Part shown: one piece after another, positions 49,600-60,350 of the stretch
Numbering within the stretch: the first letter of the stretch is position 1
Layout: the number at the start of each line of letters is the position of its first letter
Assembly (NCBI GenBank): GCA_963920665.1
Contig: OY987271.1
Coordinates: forward strand, 19,657,350-19,721,349
DNA length: 64,000 nt
Source of the DNA: Straminergon stramineum
Taxonomy: Eukaryota > Streptophyta > Bryopsida > Hypnales > Calliergonaceae
Direction: 5' to 3'
Notes under the pieces: model-generated
Databases searched by the model: none
Told to the model about the DNA's origin: nothing
What the model saw: the letters and a program-made list of their open reading frames with translations, nothing else
Program-made: the position numbers and the translations under genes

Positions 49600-50313
49600 T
49601 GTTACATACCTTCTAGGGCTTGTAACTTCAAATTACAAAGAAGTCTTAAAACAAACAAAATACTCTTATAAACAAAAATGCATCTACAAAGAGCTCAAAC
49701 CACCCGACCATAGAATGAGTTCAATCTCCAAAAAGTGCCTCCTCATCCCCAAGCTCCTTCTTATATACTAGAGACTATCAATAAAGACAATTAGTCTTTA
49801 AAATAGACTAAGACTTCTTTTTTATCTTTATCTTTCTATTCTTGGTTCTATCTAGAACCATCCATTAAAGTAAAAATCTCCGTCATACTTCTCTAAATCA
49901 TATCTCATCCAATTTATTTATTATCCACATCTTGATCTTGTACTTGGAGTTATCTAACTCCTAGTTCCATCATACTTGTCGTCCTCTAGGAATTGTCTAA
50001 ATCCAATGCACTAGTTATCAAAGTGGGATTGTTTAACTCCATTGCATAAATTTATCATTTGGAGATATCTATCTCCAAGAACTCTAGTGCCCTTGTCATC
50101 CAATTGGAGTTGTCTAACTCCAACACACAGATCCACCATTTGGAAAAACCTATCTCTAGGCAATCTTTGCTTGTCCACTAGTGCACATTTCATCATGGAT
50201 TAGTTTATCCATCAATGCATTTATCCATCAAAGGCCATGACATGAAGGTCATGGCACAATCATCAAAATTTATCTTATCTATCAATGCATTCATCCATCA
50301 AAGGGTTGTGACA
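49600..50313 (-). mobile_element. LTR of the Copia-like retrotransposon, complete reverse arm
   Basis: 714 bp reverse complement of 48134-48846, with near-complete identity (one 1 bp indel seen: ACTTG versus ACTTTG). Starts TGTTACATACC, ends GGTTGTGACA. A 15 bp near-repeat, ATGAYTCCATCTAAG, lies outside both arms in direct orientation (48096-48110 and 50321-50335). Confidence 0.85.
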
Positions 50314-51967
50314 AAGGTTCATGATTCCATCTAAGTTTTTTGGAAGTTGCTTAAGTACATTTTTTTAATGAAAAGTATTGCAAATTCCTTCATTATGGTA
50401 TTATTAACTTTTCTTAAAAAGAAGGTACTTAATCCACAGATCACCCTTGTAGTGTATTTTAGCCATTTCTTACTATGTACTCTTAATGTGAATTTTAGCC
50501 ATAATAAATAATATTTTTTGAATTTGAGTCCAACTAATGAAATGAAGCATATCGAGTGAAGCTTCTACTCCAATTGAAACTTTTGAGAAATTCATAAATT
50601 TCAATATTTTATAGCAATATCAACTTTGGGCCTATAACCATGGTTTGTTGATTTTCTAATTTTAGAGTGATATAATAACTTTGGTCTATTCTATGATTTG
50701 ATATACTATAATATACATCTATGGTGAAAATTTCAGATTTTTGAGTATTTTTTGTACTCTCTTATCATCCCAAAGTGATCTTCGTATTGGACAAAATGTT
50801 CTTGATTAAGGCTACAAATAACATTTAAAAAAACTATTTAGCACTACAAGTAGAGTTGAGAGCACACTTAGCTTACTAGAAACTTTGAGTTTTGGAGCCC
50901 TTCTCAAAGTGCAATTTCAAATTATTGAAAAATGGAATTTTGGGGGTATTTTCAAAGAGCATTAGTGTGCACTTAATTGTCAAGTGTGCACTTGTCATTT
51001 TGCAAGCATTTGGTATGGCCAGTTCAAGCCCATGTGTAGACCTCTGTTCTACCTCCCAAAGCTTCATCTCTTTTAATCAAGCAATACTCAAAGATATGCA
51101 AAAAAATAAGAACAAATAATGGTGATTAACCCCTTAAATCATTTCATTTGTCTTTCAATTGATAATTACATAGATGGAAGGGAGAACTACTGCTTGGAGT
51201 TGTTTCGCTGCCGATCCCAACAACAATGCTAGTATATGAGCATAGAAATGCAAGCATGTGAGCCTTGAGCATATGTTTAGCAGATATACTACAACTACAG
51301 AAGGTGCTTACAACATAAACACCTATAATATAGGTTCTTATAATATAGTTGTAATATAATCATGGAAGGTTTCTATACATACACCTATAACATAGGTGTG
51401 TAGTTTTCTAGGCACATAGGCCTACATAATAGCAACCCTCCTGGTCCCAAATAGCAATTGAAAGCCAAATTTGACCAATTCGCAATGACACAAAGTGCAA
51501 CAAAAAGATCATTTCTAGGACAAAAAATTAAGGCCCATAGAAAGATCATTTGGGGATGGAAGGAGTATTTGATATAAATTTTTTTCATTTAAAAAAAATT
51601 GCAATAATTTCAATTTTCCCTTGAAAATTTTGATAATTTTATAACTTATAGTAGACATATGACTTCATCTCTGAAAAATATATATAAATTTTCATTCATA
51701 TCTAGTTGCAAAATAGCAACAAACATAATAATGGACAATATGGCTTTGGGGGGATGAAATAGTGTTAGATTGCACCCCAAAAAATGATTTGGCTAAAAAT
51801 TGACAACAAAGGTGTAAATTTTTTCGCCAAAAAACTTCAAATTAAGAAAAAAGTCTTAGATGAAATTGCAAAATTGTGGATGAAAACAAAATTATGGGTA
51901 CTATAGTCATTGGGAAAGTACCCGCTTATTGCTTCAGTATTACATCATTACTGTTACAAGCCTATTA
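50314..51967. other. AT-rich intergenic DNA, no gene seen
   Basis: A possible TTAA-element left end (TTAA then CCCCTTAAATC) occurs at 51126-51140 without a recognisable right end. Frame 50892-51119 is unrecognised. Confidence 0.5.
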
Positions 51968-52683
51968 CTCCCTTTGTCCCAAAATAAATCCAGGTTTTTC
52001 TGGAAATGGCTATATTAATGTGTGAGTTGCTCCTATTTTCAGGGGATTGAATAGTTATTATAGCTTCTAATAAACCCCACTAGGTTTGAAAGAATGGAAG
52101 TAAATAGTGGAACCACTAGTAGAAAATCAGGCCTAATTTGTTGTTTTGGTCGCGTTGATCATCAACAAATTTCTGTTGATCAACAGAAATTTGTTGATGA
52201 TCAACACAACCAAAACAACAAATTAGGCTTGATTTTCTACTAGTGAACAATGCATATTGAAAACAAACATCAAAAGTGACAAATTTTCCCCCTTTTTGGA
52301 ATTGCTCCAATGCTATCAATTTTGATCATTTTCCAAGCAACTTTGGTGCAGTAACATCTACTCATGTCCTTTGTATTCAACTTTGATAATGTCTTGTGAT
52401 TCAACTCTAGGAAATTTTCAACAAGAGATTTGTTACTAGTGGTTTTTGTACAATTGTGGGTTGAACTCTTTACCTTTGGTTGGTTAGAGGTTGCATTTCG
52501 ATTGCCTTTGCAAGGATCAAATTGCTATATAATGTTACCTACAAATCCTTTTGCTTCAGGATGTGCCATCTAACTTTAGTTGTTGTCGATTTAGTTGTAG
52601 AGGGTTGATTTAATGTTCCTTATTGAATTTCATTTTGGACAATTATATTTGGAAAACCTATATTTATTTCGGGACAAAGGGAG
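51968..52683. mobile_element. Stowaway-like MITE (Tc1/mariner type)
   Basis: Starts CTCCCTTTGTCCCAAAATAA and ends with the inverse (TTATTTCGGGACAAAGGGAG), flanked by TA on both sides (51966-51967, 52684-52685). This is the classic Stowaway terminus and TA target duplication. Inverted termini run about 30 bp with mismatches. Length is 716 bp including a 135 bp nested insertion. No transposase frame. Confidence 0.9.
52114..52245. mobile_element. CACTA-type foldback MITE nested in the Stowaway-like element
   Basis: 132 bp nearly perfect hairpin. Each half reads inwards CACTAGTAGAAAATCARGCC; the centre folds around TTGATCAACAGAAATTTG. It is flanked by a 3 bp direct repeat AAC (52111-52113 and 52246-52248). 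CACTA termini with 3 bp duplications are diagnostic of the En/Spm (CMC) superfamily. A few mismatches between arms suggest moderate age. Confidence 0.92.
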
Positions 52684-52685
52684 TA

Positions 52686-53474
52686 CTATATAGGACTAAT
52701 GTCATACTAAAAATATACTTACACAATATTGAATTATTAAATGTAGTTGCAATATTGCATCACCTAAATTTGTTGCAATTCTAATTCAATCAATACAATA
52801 GAATCAATATTGCAACAATACTACTAATTGGAGTGTGTCTTGAATATATATTGCAAATGCACAATTCACAATAAGACATTTGCATTTTTTTTTGGAAACA
52901 CATGGACAATTTCTATTGATAGTGGAAAAGGTACAACAAACCAAGGGAACAAGTCCCCAGTGAAATTTTAAGAAATTTGCATTTAAGCAATAACTTACTA
53001 CATAAGTATTGCAAGAGTGTTGATTTATAACTCTATAGGAACTTCCAACCAAAAAATTGGCAATCACCTTCACTATGGTAATCATTTGTATCTCATGTGT
53101 CCTCTAATAAAATAACCCTAGAAGAATGGACTCATGACCACTAATTTCAAACCTCCTTGTCCATCACTATGTTTGATGTCATTTTGCAACTAGATATCAA
53201 TGAAAAATTTTGTAATTATTTTTTGGAGATGAAAACATATGTGATATGTGCTAATGTGATTTTTTTGTCCAATATGTAGATGAAAGTTGAAATTTGGAGC
53301 AATAGTATAATATTTTATACAGCCACTATGGCACTTCATAAAAAAATGAAAAAAAAAAAGCCTTGATGGACAATGAGGCTTGAAATTAGTGGTCTTGGGC
53401 CCATCCTTCTATGGTTAATAATAGAAACTATTCACAACAAAAAAAAGTGGCAGTTTTGGGTGTCCCTACCTTAA
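52686..53474. other. AT-rich intergenic DNA, no gene seen
   Basis: Short unrecognised frames only (52804-53085 minus). Ends at TTAA 53471-53474. Confidence 0.55.
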
Positions 53475-53798
53475 CCAATAAACATCGACACAAATGTTTA
53501 GTGTCCGATGGATGATAGAGTTTCTTTCTATGTGGGATAAAAATGCAACCAATCATCCTCATAATTTTGTGCGGAAAGGGGAGATCATCAACACAAATGT
53601 TCAATGTCCAATGGATGATAGAGTTTCTTTTTGTGTAGGATAGAAGTGCAACTATTCATCTTCAAAATTTTGTGTGGAAAGAGGAGATCTTCTACAATAG
53701 TTTGACTTCCAATGAGTGCTTTTGGATTTTTGTATACCAATGATTCCCACGGTATCAAAATGAATGATTTCCACGGTCACCAGTTCATCCTTTAAGGG
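53475..53798 (+). mobile_element. S-family TTAA element with internal duplication, at edge of VTT gene island
   Basis: 324 bp between TTAA 53471-53474 and TTAA 53799-53802. Starts CCAATAAAC, ends TCCTTTAAGGG. It is a 222 bp S unit with an internal tandem duplication of about 103 bp: CAACACAAATGTTCAATGTCC at 53587 repeats the segment starting at 53484. The GC-richer leader follows directly. Confidence 0.85.
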
Positions 53799-53867
53799 TT
53801 AAATGAGATAGATTCAGAATCATCGGTAGAGGTAACTTACTTTAGGGCAAACCCTCTGCTGCTACTG

Positions 53868-53884
53868 AAACCCTAAAACCCTAA
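53868..53884. promoter_or_regulatory. Tandem telobox (AAACCCTAA)
   Basis: Two overlapping AAACCCTAA motifs. In plants, teloboxes near transcription starts mark promoters of growth-linked genes and can recruit TRB proteins. Assignment to the VTT gene is by proximity. Confidence 0.5.
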
Positions 53885-53906
53885 GTCATCTAAGTCTTGC
53901 TCTCGC

Positions 53907-54155
53907 TTAGCACTTTGAATATTCGCACTCGCTTGCCCCGAATCTCCTCTCGCCGAGATTCACAAATTGTGCGGCGAAATTTGCAGACGCGGTAACTTTA
54001 GCTTGATACACAATTTTCCTTGTCACAGACTGCGTGACCATATCCATGATCGCGGGTATCAACCCCGATGAACTTTCCAATAATAGCAGTTTCGCCTTTT
54101 GTTTCTGCTGCAACAGGCTCGTCAGGCGCGCGTAAAGTGTTTCTATGATTCTCAC
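53907..54155 (-). CDS. Unrecognised 82 aa open frame upstream of the VTT gene, possibly not a gene
   Basis: Minus-strand frame from ATG 54155 with balanced codon use, unlike the AT-biased chance frames elsewhere. It is predicted to be largely helical (LYARLTSLLQQKQKAKLLLL, then VTASANFAAQFVNLG). It is divergent from the VTT gene. I recognise no family. It could be the first exon or whole frame of a small divergent gene, or chance in a GC-richer leader. Confidence 0.2.
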   Translation of the reverse strand: MRIIETLYARLTSLLQQKQKAKLLLLESSSGLIPAIMDMVTQSVTRKIVYQAKVTASANFAAQFVNLGERRFGASECEYSKC

Positions 54156-55462
54156 CCCCTTGCGCGCAATCGATCTTATTTTCTCGCTGGAAAGTGGAGA
54201 GGATTACGGAAGTACCTCAATCGATCCACTGAAGCTTCTGGATATCTTCTCATCACATTCCAATTGCAACTCTAAAGTGCCAGGAGATCAATGTTCTTGA
54301 AGATTGAATTCTGTGCTGATGAGTGTGAGAGTTTGTGAACAAGAGGAGTGGAATTAAGCGTTTTGTAGAATTGGGGCGATGAGTTTGGGTGGTTTCCTGG
54401 GAAATGGCGGCATTTTGTGATGCGTGACGGATACGCAATATACTTAGGTTTCGGTTGGTTTCGTAAGAGGGCGAGTTGGACTGTCTGTATGTGTGAATTG
54501 AGGTTTTAGGGATTTTAGGTCATTTTGTGGAGGAGGTGTGTTTTAGGGCACGCGATGGAGGGCGGCGTGGGTTGCAATGCTGGTGGTTGGAAGTCTCTCG
54601 GGTAATTCGGGTGATTCAAAGATTTTGAGGAAGTTGAGGTTTTGGTGGAGCTAGAAAGGAAGCTTCAGATCTTCTGGAATTTCGGAGTTGCGTTAGATAG
54701 CCCTCGTATGAGCTTCTACTGTTGTGTTTATCTTCAAAGAAGAGAACATTGGCGAAGGATGTTTTGAGCTCTTGTGATTTTAGGGTAAGACAGTGGACCT
54801 CGTTAACTCCTTCGTTGTTTCCGTAGTGGGTTTTGAGTAGGACGTACAGGAACCTGTTTTTATCCAAGAAAAATTTGTTTCTTGACCATCACGTGCAATG
54901 TTCTTTGCAGATTCTGGTGATATTAGATTTTGCCCCCTCTGGATTTGATTATTTTCTCAATATGATCAATTTTAATAAGATGAATTCTTGATCGTTTAGG
55001 GGTTAAAGATTTGTTGCGAGCTGGCCATGATATTTAACGCTGAAGAAACTGTTGGGTTTTGATTAGTAGGGTCTCGTCACTAAAGGTGGGCTCATCTTTA
55101 TTGTTGATTGAGACCCTTCATTATGTATAAAGCCACAAATTGAAATTTCTGTACTACAACTATCTCCGTCCATGCTTCTGTATGTCAGCTGATGAGGTTA
55201 ACCCTAGAGTACTAAGAAACCCAAATTGCCTAAAGTGGACCTCATGGGGACTTTCTTTTGCAGTCAAATGGGGACTTTCTTTTATCCAATTTTATTTAAT
55301 TACTGATCAACATATAATGGTTTTCACTGATATTGACATTGACCCATCGGAATTCTATGTTTCCACATTATGATCAATTCAATTGGCGCTTAAAGGGATT
55401 CACTGGCATGCTCTTTTTTTTAATCTGCTCACAGTCATGATTTCGTAATTCAGGTCATCAAA

Positions 55463-58400
55463 ATGAACAATTCAAGGGACTCTCCAAGAGCCAATGACTT
55501 GTTTGAGAATATGGAGCTTCTGCAAGCGGACTCAGAGGATGCAAAGTACCGTCCTCTTGGACACGTAGAAGACGATCAAGCAGATGACCTGGAGGAGTTT
55601 AACATTCCGGAACCCCCACGGCCCAAGCTGTGGAGGAGTCCGTGGTTTTGGTGGGCGAGACTGCTTTGTCTTGCCATTGTATGCCTTGGAATTGCAGCCG
55701 TATTTCTGCACTGGGTAGGCCCCATCTTTTTAGACAAGGTAAGAATCTTCCCGACTCACGACTGCGCATTTTAATTATGGCTCTGAATCAATAGGAATGC
55801 CCAGTTGGAGCACAACGAGTGATCTGATTTCATATGTAGAGAGGCCATGAATCATTTTTCTATTGAAAGTATAAATGACAATGAGAAGGAATGGGAAGTG
55901 GAACCTTGTTTCCCATGAAGTATAGATTTGTTAAAATTTTCTATCCTGATAGCCGACGATTCTCTCTAAGGCACCCCAAAACTAGCTAATGGTGCGTCCA
56001 TAATGATCATCTCACCCATCCAGTGTATTCTCGATATTTATTTATAACCAATGTAACGTCATACCCAGTCCTTGCTAAAATCTCTACTATGGCCCTACTT
56101 GAAAGTTTCAAGATCCTATTGTGATCATTAAGTTTCTCCATTACCATCACTTGGAACTTTGATTTGTGCTGCATTTACTCTCCTCTGTGATCCAAAATCT
56201 GGATCTCTGATCTCAAAATGGGACCTCTCGGAGATGGCAACAATAGAGATGTGGCCACAGCAGAGCCTTCTTCCTTAATGACAAACCTTAGAAAGTTCCT
56301 TCGCATTTTTATCGTCGACTGATTTGGAACATCCTGTTTGGACAGGTTATCGTACCTTTGATGGTGTGGGAGTCCACTGAATTCTCGAGACCTGTTCTGG
56401 CGGTTGTCATCGTATGTTCACTGGCGTTCTTCCCGATATTTATCTTTCCGTCAGGGCCTTCCATGTGGTTATCAGGCATGATGTTTGGTTATGGTTATGG
56501 ATTTCTCATCATCATGGGAGGTACTACCATTGGTCAGACACTGCCCTACTTCATTGGACGCTGGCTGTTGCATGATCGAATACAGGTCGGTGTCCATTCC
56601 ACTATCACAACCTCGTGCTGTGTGCTATGAAAACTCAGATTGGACTCTTAATCAATCACAGGAGGAATGTTTCACTATTGAACTGCTGAGAAGCTTCATT
56701 AGTACTTTCAATGTCTTGTTTGGCCAGTTAGTACTGTAGAGGACCCGGATGAGGAAATCCTGGATACTATAGATTTTTCTTTCTTCAGAGCCAGTGCTTT
56801 TCGGACCACCCTCGTTAATAACAAATCCTACATAGTCGAGCAAGTAAGTTTTGTGGTTTGACTGGAATCGCTGCTAGGTTATGCTGACTATCCCGCATGT
56901 ACAAATATGTACAAAAAAGGGGTTGATCTCATTGACCTTCTCTACTTCGAATAGGACTTTCTTGCCTACCTTACCTACAGAACACCGTCTGACACGGCGG
57001 TTTCTTCAGAATACTACTGTGACAGTCCGCATAATACATCCTTTGATGAGCCTAGAGGATATCAATTAGACATTATGGGACCTAATTCTTTTTTATAGCG
57101 ATACGTCTATTTTCGATATGGACGGCATTCTGATGTATATCTCATTTCTTATTGTAGATGTGGCTGACCAAATATCCAAAGAAGGCGGCTGTATTAAGAG
57201 TTGCCGAGCAAGGGGGGCAGATTCAACAAATCCGGACGATTATGCTCTTGCGGGTGTCTCCATTTCCATACCCACTATTCAATTATGTCGTCACTGCTAC
57301 ACACATCGAATATGGACCCTACATCGCTGGTTCCATACTTGGTATGGTTCCAGAAGCTTTCATTACAATTTACAGGTAATTCGTTTGAGCACTGCGTATT
57401 GTGGTCCTGGGATGTTTAGCTGACTCCAAGTTGGCTGTTTTTTCATATTGAATGATATATCCAAGAGCATCCACATGTATTAATTATGCAAATGTTTTTC
57501 CCCCTTATTGAAGGAGATTGCTAATACATGGAGGAAAAGTAAGCTAAAACTTGGATATATTAGTCGAGCAACATTTCCCTGGAGACGTCAGCCAAGCATT
57601 ACTTTACTACTGAAGGGTAGCTATGTGTTATAGAGGACCCGGAGGACGAAACTACCATACTGTAGAGTTTCTTTTACCAAGCCTCGTGCTTCAAAGACTC
57701 CCACAAGGGAAACCCAAATCCCGGATTCGGGGTAATCATAAATTACAAACTCGAGCAGGGTTTGTGGTGAGGATGGAATGGGCTCTAGGGGTCTAATCAG
57801 AACTTTTATGAAGAACGGGTTGATCTCATTGACCTTTGGTTTTTATGATTTCACTAGGCTTCTCTGTTCTTCGGATAGGTCTTTGCTGTCCTTCATACTC
57901 TTCAAATCGTGGATCTAGTCACTGGGTCCTCTATACTACTCTGTCCCCCTACTGACAGTCAGCAAGACCGTCAGTTCCTGATATTTGTCAATGCTTATTG
58001 TTATATTATTTTAGAAAGATTGAAAAATATGTGTGAAGGATTCAGACAAAGTGCAATACCTTTTTGAATTGGAGGTCTTCACTGTGATCAAGATGCTTAT
58101 GAGTTGGGTGATGACATTCTTGCAGTGGGAGATTATTAAGCACACTGGCTGACATCAAACACACGAAGCGGCACATAACCCCTGTGGAGATCATTTACAA
58201 CGTAGTAGGTGCATGTGTAGCGGCAGCCACAGCTATAACGGCAACCATATATGGGAGAAGGGCTCTCAAAGAGTTGGAGCTCAAGGAAGCGGCAGAGCGT
58301 GAAGCTTCAGAGCAGCTTTCCCAACCAATGGCAAATGTCACGACAGGGTCATCCTCTTTCAAGCACCCGAAATCATGGAATGGACATGCTTCAACAGATG

Positions 58401-58474
58401 TATCACAACCACTGGCTCGCTCCCTTGAGGACTTCCCTCCTTCGTCCGAGCTTCCGACTCATTCAAAGAGATAA
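55463..58474 (+). CDS. VTT-domain (SNARE-associated Golgi/TVP38-type) membrane protein (4 exons, 360 aa)
   Basis: Exons 55463-55738, 56346-56585, 57158-57375 and 58126-58474; GT-AG introns with phases 0, 0 and 2. An acceptor at 55451-55453 precedes the ATG, so there is a leader intron. The N-terminus (1-60) is soluble and acidic; a membrane segment lies at 62-84. The VTT region (about 124-250) has FIFPSGPSMWLSGMMFGYGY, GGTTIGQTLPYFIGRWL, the WLTKYPKKAAVL helix, LLRVSPFPYPLFNY and YGPYIAGSILGMVPEAF, all hallmarks of the family. The last hydrophobic segment is YNVVGACVAAATAITATIYG, followed by a basic/acidic helix (RRALKELELKEAAEREA) and a low-complexity tail. Relatives include plant TVP38/TMEM64-like proteins and bacterial DedA. 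VMP1 and TMEM41B in the same superfamily scramble phospholipids in the ER. Location in ER/Golgi is inferred. Two related repeats in introns 2 and 3 flank exon 3. Confidence 0.92.
56739..57083 (+). mobile_element. GAGGACCC intronic element, copy A (intron 2)
   Basis: Begins TA plus GAGGACCCGG; the right end is decayed (GGGACCTAA). Shares GGGTTGATCTCATTGACCTT, a TTTGTGGT...GGAAT block and CTTCG.ATAGG.CTTT with copy B in the same order and orientation. Confidence 0.55.
57633..57931 (+). mobile_element. GAGGACCC intronic element, copy B (intron 3)
   Basis: 299 bp with inverted termini GAGGACCC...GGGTCCTC, flanked by TA on both sides (57631-57632, 57932-57933). This fits a small non-autonomous element with TA target duplication, but the termini are only 8 bp. 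No ORF. Confidence 0.6.
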
Positions 58475-60350
58475 TCATGTGCGGGGAGATTCTTCGCCAG
58501 GTATGAGGAACCACCACAAGATTGCACCTAATGCTTTGAGACAGCAAAAATCTAGCAGGCATTACGTGTTCAAGCTGTTGCCCATGGCTGTGGTTTCAAT
58601 TCAAGGAATGCCAGCAGACACAATGCGTGATAGGTTTTGAGAGCAGCAAGGATCTTTAGTTCATATTGAGATATATTATGAAAAGTGATAGTGCTGCCAC
58701 TTCTGCAAAATGTGAGTTGAAGCAGAAGCCGTCAATCAATTTTTTGAGATGACTAAAGTCTCAAGCCCTCCTTTGTAGTTTACAGCCGTAGTCTCGAAAA
58801 AGCCTCACATGATTTTGTAGAGTAAGTATTCAGGTATTTCTCTACCGCAATTGAAAGTGCTTGTCAGGAAACTTGGACCTTGAGTTCTGAGCTCACACAC
58901 AGGATCTGGTCAAAGCAGCTATTTCGGGACGTGGCAATGACAGTAGATTTATTAGGTGAACTGCTAATATCCTGGTTTTCTATTTATTCAGTTGAGGAAC
59001 TGGAGGTTTACATTCTAGAGCAGTGTTGACCGTCCACCCTTTCACTGTAGTTGACAGTAATTACACTCGCTCGTAATATTAGTTGAGTACCAATGCTTTC
59101 ATTCTTGAACTCAAGATGTCAGATGATATGTGCCAAAGAAAGATGTCAGGGAATCGGAGCATCTTGGATACCCTCTCTTCCTCTTCCTCTGGTCCAAGGC
59201 GATCGTAGCTCCTTTCAAGATTGTCATTTTTGTTTGCTGGGAACAATCTTCGCTGAAAGACACAGCAACTGCAGCTCCCGTGTACTATCTGCACCCTCTC
59301 ATGTTGTGTTTCTGCTGTGATACTATTGATACCTGTGTGATTTTCTATTTTGATCAGCAGATAGGTTATTGTAAGCCTCCAAGTTCTAGATTCCCAGTCT
59401 TTCCGTTCCTACATGCTACCACTAACTTTCGTTTTCACTTCTGTATGTTTCCAGAATCCTGAAATGATCTGGAAGCCAATGGAATGGTAATGACTAGTAG
59501 AATTACCTGTAAGCTCGAATCATTTTCATTATGAACTGGCTTTAGGTGAGCAAGATAGGACACTCTGTGCAGTAGGTATCATTTTTGTCCATTTTCTTCA
59601 AGTGGCGGTGGTGCATTATTAAGTCTGATATGATCAGTACTGCTAAGGTCTCAAAATTCACAAAATTCTTAGCAGTAAGTTAAGGGGTGAACAGTCAGCA
59701 ATATGGTCCTCTGCCTGTTTTCCTGTTTCCTGTCATTCTCTGTACTATGTTTTCTAAGTTATGCTGCCGCTGGTCCTACTGTGTCGAGAACTGAACGTTA
59801 ACCTCGAACAGGACCACCGGCGCAACAGTCGAGGTTGGAGCAGAAATCACTATGCTGGACTGACAAACGGAGATTGAATTTGGAAGTTGTGCCCTACAAA
59901 GGGATATGGATATTGTACTCTAGCATTGAATTATTGATACCAAATTATTCTACCCGGGGAGGGGGGGGGGTCCTTCAACGTTTAGAGTCCTGTAAGGATG
60001 CAGAGCACAACAAGCGTGCAGTAATGACTTTCGGCATTTCTGTAGCAACTTCGAATGGACACATTCATTCATCCATCCATCCAGTCAATGCATAATGGCA
60101 TGGCTGACGACCTTGATGCTAGGCTTGTTGCACTGTTCGGGATATTTTTTTGAGTTTTACCAGCTATTTTTCTTTAATTTTCATATAGAATTGGTTTTTC
60201 AAGTACCTAGTCTGTTTTTTTCTTTATTTTTTAGACTAAATAGAAATTTTGTAGATTTTCACTACAGTGTTTCCAATGTTTTCAAATGGCAATTGTGTTT
60301 TTTTTCAATTCCACCAGCTAACAATGAACTAATTGGCAATTCTCCTTGAA
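58475..60350 (+). other. 3' flank of the VTT gene
   Basis: Moderate GC to about 60100, with the 3' UTR presumably in the first several hundred bases. A G-rich run GGGGAGGGGGGGGGG lies at 59956-59970. Overlapping short frames near 59093-59462 match no family. Confidence 0.45.

Larger units (their letters stand above)
53803..55462 (+). promoter_or_regulatory. Promoter and 5' leader of the VTT gene
   Basis: GC rises directly after the S element. Two overlapping teloboxes (AAACCCTAAAACCCTAA, 53868-53884) lie early. A short upstream ATG frame starts at 54555, ahead of a possible donor GG|GTAATT at 54601. If spliced to the acceptor at 54453+1000 (TTCAG, exon start 55454) it hits a stop at once, so it would be an upstream ORF. 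A lone right-end-like TTTAGGGG/TTAA occurs at 54997-55006. A minus-strand frame of 82 aa lies at 53907-54155. Confidence 0.5.

Noticed and set aside
48944..49771. Two identical 60-codon frames (48944-49126 and 49589-49771) and their mirror images
   Set aside because: They lie inside LTR sequence and its duplicate across the gap. LTRs do not encode this, and the identity reflects the duplicated contig end.
54555..54602. ATG frame before a GTAATT donor as true first exon of the VTT gene
   Set aside because: Joining to the acceptor at 55453 meets a stop within a few codons, whereas the ATG at 55463 gives a complete family protein.
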